Shown piece after piece: positions 18,498 to 25,420 of a DNA stretch of 64,000 nt. This DNA is from Niveispirillum lacus (GTDB taxonomy: Bacteria > Pseudomonadota > Alphaproteobacteria > Azospirillales > Azospirillaceae): contig NZ_NOXU01000031.1 of the NCBI RefSeq assembly GCF_002251795.1, positions 248,001 to 312,000 on the forward strand, given 5' to 3'. Under the pieces are notes generated by a model. It was not told the DNA's origin. It ran no database searches and worked only from the letters and a program-made list of their open reading frames with translations. Positions within the stretch are counted from its first letter, which is position 1; each line of letters begins with the position of its first letter. Position numbers and translations under genes: made by a program.

Positions 18498-21400
18498 TCA
18501 GCGATCAAACAGACGCTTGAAGCGCCGCTTGGCCAGCCCCAGGGTGGCCGCGCGATACGTCAGATAAACCCTCAAGGACAGTTTCAGGATACCGTAGCGC
18601 AGCACATAGGGCAGGGGGATGCGGGCAAACCCGCCCAGACCATAGCGGTACACCGCCTCCACCAGCTCTTTATCCGTGTAGGTCGTGACCTTGCGGTTGA
18701 TCAGGTCGGCCGACGCCATGTCGTATAGCGACTTGGCCAGATCATGTTCGCCCAGCTTCACCAGCTCGGTGATCGGGTGCAGATGATCGGACCAGAATTG
18801 CTGCCATTCGGCGTCACTGGACCGCGCCACGATCTGCGGGGCCACCTTGTAGTAGAGATTGACCGCCGACCGTTCCTTGTCGGTCTGCATCTTCTTGTCA
18901 CGCAGGAAGCGGGCCAGCGTCAGTGGTTCGCAATCATCGGGCAGGCCGCGTGTACGCACCGCCGCGGTGGTCAGGAAGCAGCTGGCATCATCCTCGTCAT
19001 TGTCATCATTGTCGTCGTTATCATCGTTGTCGTCATTGTCGTCGTCATTATCATCATTGTCGTCGTTGTCATCATCGTCATTGTCGTCGCCGTCGGGATT
19101 ATCTTCTTCATTGAACTGGTTGGCTTCGTCTGGCGGCACTTCCCCGGCGGCGGCTTCCTCATTCAGGGCGTTGCCTTCCCCAAACAGGTTCTGGTAGGCG
19201 GCGCTGAGGTAGTTATAGCCAAGCTTTGCCAGGTACTTCATGGCTTCGAACACAACCATGACGGAAACGCCGATGGCGATGGCCTTGGCAACGGCCGCCC
19301 ATTCGGAGTCCTCCTGTTGGGACTGTGATGGTTTCGGCGGGTCGGAGGCGCTGCCTTCGTTGCCATACAGGTTTGGCGAACTCGGCTTTGTTGTGCCCGT
19401 TGTATAATAATAACCGAACAGGTTGGCGCCCGTGTAGGTATTGTCCGAATACATCTGGTTGTACCACCACTGCATATAGATCAGCAGCGTGTAGCTCCCG
19501 ATCGTCGCCGTAAAGGTACTGTTCAGCGGGCTGAAGGTGGCGGGTGCGGTCGTGCCCTGGAAGGTGATGGTCGACCCATCCGATGAAATGGTCAGGGTCG
19601 CAGTGGTTGAACTGTTGAGCGTGCATTGGTAATCGCCAGCCCACAGGCTGGGTGAATCCAGTCCGCTTGGTTGCAACGACGCGCTGGACGAGTAGACACT
19701 GCGCCGACCGGTGGAATTGATGGCCGCCCCACCCGAGGAGGATGTCAGGGCAACGGTGACATTGAAATCAGTCGTCTGCACGCCGCCGGGTGGCACAACA
19801 ACGCATGAGGACAGGACGATCGAGCCGTTATAGGGAAATGCCGCCGAGCTGCCGACAAAGAACGTGCCGGTAGTGTTGTTGAAACCACAACTGCTGGTGA
19901 TGTCGACCAGCGGGATGGTCGATGTCGCCACCTTTAACTGCCAGGCGCCATTGTTGCTGCCCAGCGTGACATAGATGCTGGCATCGCCGCTGGAAGTGAA
20001 GGTCTGGTAGGACCCATAGGCCACCGACGGGGAGGTGCCGAAAGGCGGATAGGTGGTCAGACCATTGCTGCTGGTTGTCGTCGTGGCATTGGCCGTCAGG
20101 GTCGTCGACTGGGTCGTGCTGGGTGACGTGCCATCAATGGTGCCGCCGGTCACCGTGGCAATGGAGTTGTAGACGTCCTGCGTTGTAACCTGGGTATATC
20201 CATCATTGTTGATGAGCGTCTGAACCGCCGCATCGGCATCGGATGCGGACCCGCCTGCGGCCAAGGCGTTGTAATAGGTGGTGTAAAGCGTGGCGCTGGT
20301 GTTGTTTTCCAGCAGGCTGTTCAGATAGTCGTTGGCATTGTCTGTCGAACTGTCCGTCGAACTCGCCGTGGTGGCATCGGCCGTCGCAAAATCGGCGGTG
20401 GTCGGGGCGGTGGCGGTCAGGGCAGCGGGGTTGCGTTTAGAAACGCTGGACACCCGGCCCATCGACCGCGAGAGCACGGCCTGTGTTTCTGCCTTCGACA
20501 GGGTCGGATAGGCGCGCAGTGTCTTGCGCGGGTTCTGCTCAAAATGCCGCAGCACCCGTGCATCGGTCGCCAGATCGGAGACCAGCTTTAATAACGCGTC
20601 ACTGGACCGCCGTTCGAAATACCCCTCTGGCAGCTTGTGTCTGGCAAGGCTGTCCGCCGCACGTTTTGTCTTTTCTGTATTGGCGGTCTCCCACAGGGTG
20701 GGGCCGACCGACTGGGTTGCGCCGACCTTGCCATAGCCAGCGGCCTTGACCCGATCTTCCGCAGCGCCCAACAGGGTTTTGGGCGGCAGGTACAGGGTGC
20801 TGACGCCCGAAATATGCGCCTTCTGCGCGTCGGGGTTCAGCAGATCCGACAGTTTCAGGTCGATACGGGAGGGAGCGAAACCAGGATAATTGGAGGCACG
20901 GTAGATGGTGCAATCATGATCGCCCTGGTAATCATCCAGCAAAGCCTGGATCAGAAGACTGAGATTCTTTTTGCCATAACCATTAAAGTCGAACTTGCTA
21001 TCGGCGAAGGCACCGATCTGCATCATGATGACTTGGCTGGTTGTGTTTAGCGGGCGTTTTCGGATGTAATAATCCGTTGCGTCTAGAATCTGACAGCCAT
21101 TGCGTGATGGGTCCACTTCCAGATCAGCAAAGACACAATCCATGGTGGTGATGCCGGGATAGATAATGGCTTCGCACCCGTCCTGGCGCGCCTGATAAAC
21201 CACGCGGCGGACCGCCTTCACAAAGACGCTGGGATGGCCATAAAACACGCCGCAGACGGATTCCCCGGCCCGGACACTTTTCAGTATGGCCTCTGCCATC
21301 TGCATATAGGTGATGTTGCGGCGTTTCCCCGTGCCATAATACTTATAAAGATCATGGCAATTTTCGTTCAGAGATCGAATAAAGGCAGCAGTCACGCCAT

Positions 21401-21535
21401 CAGCGGCGTGATAAATACACGATCCGCCGCCTTTATCTCGGCCACGGACTCCATCGTCATATGCGCAATAGATTTCAGACCGGTTCCGACAAAGGCGACA
21501 CGGCCTTTGCGGGGATTGTTGGTATCGGCGGGCAT
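18498..21535 (-). CDS. Borosin-type peptide alpha-N-methyltransferase fused to a ~640-residue C-terminal region (one-base frame break)
   Basis: Residues are numbered from the GTG at 21395. The N-terminal part resembles omphalotin precursor OphMA, an S-adenosylmethionine-dependent enzyme that methylates backbone amides of its own C-terminal core. Matching blocks include NENCHDLYKYY, VCGVFYGHPSVFV and CVFADLEVDPS. OphMA active-site Tyr66, Arg72, Tyr76 and Tyr98 correspond to Tyr20, Arg26, Tyr30 and Tyr52 with the same spacing. Residues 265-320 resemble the OphMA clasp helices. Beyond lie a Thr/Ser/Ala linker (325-450), a beta-rich part (450-670), a hydrophobic segment (698-718), an Asp/Asn repeat (766-803) and a CFI-box-like end (CFLTTA at 806). 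The nucleotide-binding start (VAFVGTG) is in another frame, from ATG 21535 behind GAGGAGA. Tetrapyrrole methylases share the fold, but the clasp and motifs favour a borosin. Function of the tail is unknown. Confidence 0.8.
18987..19100 (-). repeat. Asp/Asn codon repeat inside the borosin-like gene
   Basis: About 38 codons, almost all GAY and AAY, encode a (Asp-Asp-Asn)n-like tract at residues 766-803. On the plus strand it reads as alternating GTC/ATC/ATT triplets. Such a tract can expand or contract by slippage. At protein level it is an acidic spacer, perhaps calcium-binding, before the C-terminal CFI-box-like domain. Confidence 0.9.
21392..21403 (-). other. Frame break in the borosin-like gene (GTGA overlap)
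   Basis: The 47-codon upstream frame (21535 to 21395, stop TGA at 21394-21392) ends in RVFITPLMA. The long downstream frame starts at an overlapping GTG (21395). Aligned to OphMA, the two join without gap as RVFITPL-D-GVTAAFI if one base is added, or one is re-read, at about 21401. No slippery heptamer is visible. The site could be a mutation, a sequencing error, or a true two-part gene with translational coupling. Confidence 0.75.
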
Positions 21536-21686
21536 TTGGCGGGTCTCCTCACGCTATATCGGGATGGCAAGGGGGATCGCGGCGTGCTGTAGCAGCACAC
21601 CTTCGCAGGGCAATGTGGAAATCAGTTGAGTTGGTGTTAGACTAATACCACTACAGGAATATCACCGCAATGGATGCGAAAGACAT

Positions 21687-21712
21687 ATGACTAAAAATTC
21701 CATAAAAGTCAT
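21687..21712. promoter_or_regulatory. AT-rich inverted repeat upstream of the borosin-like gene
   Basis: ATGACT and AGTCAT form a perfect six-base inverted repeat around a 14-base AT-rich spacer, about 150 bases upstream of the ATG at 21535. Position and composition fit an operator or promoter element, but no regulator is known and the repeat is short. Confidence 0.3.
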
Positions 21713-21823
21713 TTAACTGACATTTATACGCACCGAAATGTGCCCTCGTTTCGCCATCAAACTGGCCAGCAACGGCGGCCCACCGCCTGTGTGGCAGGCG
21801 GATTGGCGGGCACCAGACATGAT

Positions 21824-21859
21824 AAGGGGCCGTTGCAGCCTTTGCGGCACCGGCCCCTT
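21824..21859 (-). terminator. Probable terminator of the DUF1593 gene
   Basis: AAGGGGCCG and CGGCCCCTT form a perfect nine-base-pair stem 22 bases after the stop codon of the minus-strand gene, with matching CATG-type flanks on both sides. The T-run is poor, so termination strength is uncertain. Confidence 0.6.
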
Positions 21860-21880
21860 GTCACATGATTAGGGGTGAGT

Positions 21881-23332
21881 TTAGCCGCGCGGCACGACGG
21901 TCACGATCACCCGCCGGTAGCGTGTCAGCGCGGGCGTGCCCTTATCGGAAACCGCGGCGATGAAATGGGCAGTTTCCGGCTTCGTCACCATCGGCGCGCG
22001 GAAGGTGACACGGTAGATATTCTCTGCCCCTTTGGCCGGGATCGGCTGTTTCCAGCTACCCACCTCCGGGTAATGGAACCAGAGATAGGAAAGGCTGTCG
22101 CCGTCAGGGTCGCTGCTGCCCTTGGCACTGAGCTGAAAAAGCTCCCCAGCGGTGACGGTCAGGCGGTCGGCATGGTCCAGCGCGGCAACAGGCGGGTGGT
22201 TGGCCTTGTCCGGCGGCTGCGTGGTCCAAGCAATGCGAGCCGCGAAATCATTCTGGAACGCATCGCGCCAGCGCCAGATCGTGGCTTGGAAATGGCTGTA
22301 GCTGCGCGGACCTTGCTTCACTGGCCGACCATAGGGGTTGGCGATATAGGGCGTGACATTGTCGACGGCGTTGGTCCAGATGGGGCGGGTTTCCTGTTCC
22401 ACCGGCACACCGCCATTGAAGCCCTTGGGGTCGGTGGCCTCCAGCGCTGGGGTATAGAGTTCATAGCGCCCACCCCAGCCACCCCAATCCGGCCGTTCAG
22501 GGTCGGACAGGCCGTTGGGGATCAAACCCAGGAAGGCGGGGGTATCCCCCTCCATGCCGTAAGCGACGTCAGGATAGGTGGCGCCCAGAGGACCCTGGTT
22601 CTGTTGGATATTGCGGGTGATCCAGTCGGTAGAGACGGTGGTGTTATCCAGCCCCTCAACCGCGTTAAACATTCCCCCCCAAGTCGCAGCGGCATAGCTG
22701 CCGGGACTGACGATATAAAACAGGGTAGGGAATGTGCGGCGAATCCAGGCCCCCGCATCATCCTGGTCAGAGATGGTATAGACGCGCAGCTTGGCCACCA
22801 GCCGCGACAGCTCTGCCGGCGATCGTGTCGCCTTCAGGGTCAACAAGGCCTGCGCCAACGTATTAGCCCCACCCCAGACCGACACCCAGAGCGGGCGCGG
22901 GTCGGCGTTATCCAGCGCGGCGATGATGCGTTTTGCCCCCTCACTATCCTTGCCCGGCCCCGTCGCCGCCATGCCATAGGCCGGTTGCCCTGCATGCACC
23001 AGCATCGACAGGCTGTCCGCCGTGGGATACCCCGCCGCGTGACGCAGCAGGTTGGGTTGCACCTGCCCATAGGCGGCAATGGTTCGATGGATAGAATCAG
23101 GATGAATTTCGGTGCGCATGTGGATGGATGTGGTGGCGATCAACGCCTCAATATCCAGTTCGTTGGCATAGAGCAGCAACCGCACCAGCGACTGCGCGTC
23201 ATCGGGTTCATTCTCAATATCGGTCAGGACGATCAGGCGCGCCTTCGTCACCGGTGGCGTTGCCATTGCCGGCACGGACAATAACCCAGCCAGCACAACG
23301 CCCATGGCAACACGCTGCATCCACGACGCCAT
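21881..23332 (-). CDS. Secreted DUF1593 (nucleoside hydrolase-like) protein
   Basis: The 483-residue protein has a signal peptide (about 1-24, AMA cleavage region) and a DUF1593 domain with the nucleoside-hydrolase-like acidic motif LTDIENEPDDAQS at about 35-48. It also has the family block WVSVWGGANTLAQAL and the later DQDDAGAWIRR. The last 100 residues form an Ig/PKD-like beta domain (SSDPDGDSLSYLWF), as in other members. The family is often found near carbohydrate-degradation genes and may act on ribosyl or glycosidic bonds, but no activity is certain. Despite the same strand, a terminator and 345 bases separate it from the borosin-like gene. Confidence 0.88.
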   Translation of the reverse strand: MASWMQRVAMGVVLAGLLSVPAMATPPVTKARLIVLTDIENEPDDAQSLVRLLLYANELDIEALIATTSIHMRTEIHPDSIHRTIAAYGQVQPNLLRHAAGYPTADSLSMLVHAGQPAYGMAATGPGKDSEGAKRIIAALDNADPRPLWVSVWGGANTLAQALLTLKATRSPAELSRLVAKLRVYTISDQDDAGAWIRRTFPTLFYIVSPGSYAAATWGGMFNAVEGLDNTTVSTDWITRNIQQNQGPLGATYPDVAYGMEGDTPAFLGLIPNGLSDPERPDWGGWGGRYELYTPALEATDPKGFNGGVPVEQETRPIWTNAVDNVTPYIANPYGRPVKQGPRSYSHFQATIWRWRDAFQNDFAARIAWTTQPPDKANHPPVAALDHADRLTVTAGELFQLSAKGSSDPDGDSLSYLWFHYPEVGSWKQPIPAKGAENIYRVTFRAPMVTKPETAHFIAAVSDKGTPALTRYRRVIVTVVPRG

Positions 23333-23662
23333 TTTCCATCCCCGTTTCCGCCCAAGTTCATGCCAGGCGGGTTAGCGCTATCATTGCGGGCCAAGATACA
23401 GGGTGGAGCGGTGGAGGGCTAGTGGGTTGTAGAGGCGTGCCTTCGTGCGGGCCCCGCCAGCGGGTGCCGGCTGCAACCGCTTGGGTTGCGCGCAACCGAA
23501 CCAGATACGCTGTCGGTTGATCAGCAAATGAGCCGAGTTATCGCTTGACCATGCAGAGCCAAAAAGCGGCATCCTGATCGGATGCCACCTTTTGTCTATT
23601 CTTGGGGCGCCCACATCGGCTCAATGCTGGCTCAATGCCGGGCGCCACCGGAAACTCCAGGC
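23333..23662. other. Gene-free region between the DUF1593 and VHL-like genes
   Basis: This stretch of 330 bases includes the upstream region of the DUF1593 gene and the terminator at 23561-23586. A 77-codon open frame on the minus strand (23381-23614) has an Arg/Pro-rich composition and runs through the terminator, so I do not call it. Confidence 0.5.
23561..23586 (-). terminator. Intrinsic terminator after the VHL-like gene
   Basis: GGCATCC and GGATGCC form a perfect seven-base-pair stem with a five-base loop. On the minus strand it is followed by GCTTTTTGG. It lies about 76 bases after the stop codon at 23663. Confidence 0.7.
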
Positions 23663-24055
23663 TTACTCCACCTTGCAGGCCTGCTGCTCGTAAAGGAAAC
23701 CCTGGCTATCCAATTCTATTCTCATTTTGCAGGTCGTGTTGACCTGCGCGGGCCGAATAGGGCCAAGGCAAACTGCCCCTTCAGGGGTAAATGCTTCCAA
23801 ATACCAGATATGGCCGACATAGCTGTCGAACGCCGCCGTCTGTTTGGGTTGTAGGGTTGTATAATGTGTCAGGACACCTTCAAAATCGGCCCACAGCACG
23901 TTGATCTGGCTGGTCGTGGCATTTTGCAGGCTCATTCCCGCCTTGGTTCGTGTTTGCGGAGATGGCTGTTGTTGATTATCGCACTGCTGGGCATGAGCCG
24001 ATGAGGCAGCGATGACAGAGATTGCCATCGCGCAGGCAACGAAAAATCCACGCAT
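23663..24055 (-). CDS. Secreted von Hippel-Lindau beta-domain-like protein
   Basis: The 130-residue protein has a signal peptide (about 1-22, cleavage after AHA). Residues 41-100 resemble the beta domain of human pVHL: VLWADFEG matches VWLNFDG, HYTTLQP matches PYPTLPP and SYVGHIWYL matches SYRGHLWLF. The five residues that hold hydroxyproline of HIF in human pVHL (Trp88, Tyr98, Ser111, His115, Trp117) correspond to Trp55, Tyr65, Ser78, His82 and Trp84 with identical spacing. The alpha domain that recruits elongin C is absent. VHL-like beta domains are known in bacteria without an assigned role. Four cysteines (25, 96, 109, 127) may form disulfides in the periplasm. Confidence 0.8.
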   Translation of the reverse strand: MRGFFVACAMAISVIAASSAHAQQCDNQQQPSPQTRTKAGMSLQNATTSQINVLWADFEGVLTHYTTLQPKQTAAFDSYVGHIWYLEAFTPEGAVCLGPIRPAQVNTTCKMRIELDSQGFLYEQQACKVE

Positions 24056-24192
24056 ATTGACCCCCCAATTGGATGAACTGTTGTTGTCAGTTAATGAACA
24101 TGCCGGGTCGCCCGGTGTTTAATGGCCAGGTGCGCAGTAACACAGGTAATTTTTTGAAACGGCGCATCAGACCTTCCGGACGGCATGAGGCA

Positions 24193-24537
24193 TCACCCGT
24201 CCATTCCCACCTTTTTGACCTGCCCATTGACCGACTCACCGGTATTGGGGTCTTGGCAAGAACATCCCGAACCCTCCGGCGATGAGGCCGGACAAAGCAA
24301 TGTATAGGTACGGGCGGGGGCGGCACAACTCGCCCTTATTTGAAGATTATCAGCATCAATAGCTTCGGCGGGGCCGATATCAGCAGCAGCCCCGTCATCG
24401 GGTTTGCAGGCAAGAAACGTGATGCCAGCACTATTCGTGACTTGGTTACATTGTGCCGGGCTGCCAGTTTCTTGTGCGGAAACAGAAAAAGCAAAACTGC
24501 TCAACGTCAAGACCGCAAAAAGAGACATTCTCGACAT
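24193..24537 (-). CDS. Small secreted cysteine-rich hypothetical protein
   Basis: The 114-residue protein has a clear signal peptide (SLFAVLTLSSFAFSVSAQ) and six cysteines in the mature part, including a CSC pair near the C terminus, which suggests disulfide bonds. No family was recognised. It sits 137 bases upstream of the VHL-like gene on the same strand, so the two exported proteins may be transcribed together. Confidence 0.6.
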   Translation of the reverse strand: MSRMSLFAVLTLSSFAFSVSAQETGSPAQCNQVTNSAGITFLACKPDDGAAADIGPAEAIDADNLQIRASCAAPARTYTLLCPASSPEGSGCSCQDPNTGESVNGQVKKVGMDG

Positions 24538-24799
24538 GATGAGTGCTTTCTTAACTGTGGCTTATTCTTACCTTTTTACCATGATTTTTTGTGGTAATCA
24601 ACATGCCCCGATTGGTGCCACTCAATGCTGAACAGCGCTGTATGCCAACTAGTCATGAGCAACACTGTTCTTCCAAGCTAGTTCGTTGGCGCCGGCGCCA
24701 AGCCGGGTATGGCTACACAGGCACCCCAGGCCATTGTTCAGATCAATCTTTGGTCGTTCTCAGCCTGCCATTCCCGTACTGGCCCATTTGCGCGCGCCC

Positions 24800-25288
24800 C
24801 TATCGACCCGGCACGGGCACGACATGCGTGTTCTTCACCTCTTCCATCACCATATAGGTGTGGGTCTGGGCGACGCCTTGGATCGAGGAGAGTTTGTCAC
24901 CCAGGAAGGCGCGGTAGGCGGCCATATCGGCGACGCGGACCTTGATCAGGTAGTCGAAGCCGCCGGCCACCATATGCGCCTCCTGGATCTCATCGAACCG
25001 GCGGACGGCCTCGGCGAAAATCTGGAAGACGTCGGGGGTGGTGCGGTCCAAGCGCACCTCAATAAAGGCCGCGAGTGACCGGTCCAGCAACTCCGGGTCC
25101 AGCAGGGCCACATACTGGCGGATGAAGCCATCCCGCTCCAGTCGGCGCACCCGTTCCAGGCAGGGCGTGGGGGAAAGGTTCACCCGCCGGGCCAGTTCCA
25201 CGTTCGAAATCCGGCCATCTTCCTGCAGGATGCGCAGGATGTTCTGGTCGATACGGTCGAGCTTCGCGGTTGCGGAATCGGCAGGCAT
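24800..25288 (-). CDS. Lrp/AsnC family transcriptional regulator, likely regulator of putA
   Basis: The 162-residue protein has an N-terminal winged helix-turn-helix (LDRIDQNILRILQEDGRISN, then LARRVNLSPTPCLERVRRLE) and a C-terminal RAM/ACT-like ligand domain (about 75-150) with GGFDYLIKVRV. The start is the ATG at 25288; a longer open frame upstream runs into putA on the other strand and is not used. It diverges from putA, the standard arrangement of the proline-responsive activator PutR in alphaproteobacteria, so it probably senses proline and controls putA. Confidence 0.92.
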   Translation of the reverse strand: MPADSATAKLDRIDQNILRILQEDGRISNVELARRVNLSPTPCLERVRRLERDGFIRQYVALLDPELLDRSLAAFIEVRLDRTTPDVFQIFAEAVRRFDEIQEAHMVAGGFDYLIKVRVADMAAYRAFLGDKLSSIQGVAQTHTYMVMEEVKNTHVVPVPGR

Positions 25289-25420
25289 GACATTCTCTGG
25301 CAAAAGGTCGCAATGGCCGGATGATATCCTGTCAAAACCCTTTATTTGGAGAAAAATCGTCCAGCGAATTTGCCATACTCCGAGCAATTCAAAACCCCAG
25401 CTTTTCTCGGAGTTACGGCA
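25289..25420. promoter_or_regulatory. Shared regulatory region of the Lrp-type regulator and putA
   Basis: These 132 bases lie between the two divergent start codons. The middle is AT-rich (CCTTTATTTGGAGAAAAATC and nearby), as expected for Lrp-family binding sites and the putA promoter. I cannot assign exact boxes. Confidence 0.45.

Larger units (their letters stand above)
21536..21880. other. Gene-free region upstream of the borosin-like gene
   Basis: This stretch of 345 bases holds the upstream region of the minus-strand borosin-like gene and the terminator of the DUF1593 gene. Its middle (about 21630-21740) is clearly AT-rich compared with the rest of the window. I see no coding frame worth calling. 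Confidence 0.6.

Noticed and set aside
18969-19090. CRISPR-like or tandem DNA repeat array
   Set aside because: The repetition is a codon-level Asp/Asn tract without spacers or conserved repeat units.
18744-19328. Plus-strand open frame with long Val/Ile runs that looks like a membrane protein
   Set aside because: It is the antisense of the Asp/Asn repeat in the borosin-like gene; the hydrophobic runs come from GTC/ATC triplets.
18498-21395. Plain uroporphyrinogen/precorrin methyltransferase assignment for the methyltransferase domain
   Set aside because: The fold is shared, but the OphMA-spaced Tyr/Arg residues and the clasp-like helical stretch after it fit borosin enzymes better, and no corrin or heme gene is nearby.
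23381-23614. Open frame of 77 codons on the minus strand between the VHL-like and DUF1593 genes
   Set aside because: It runs through an intrinsic terminator hairpin and has an Arg/Pro-rich composition typical of chance frames in GC-rich DNA.
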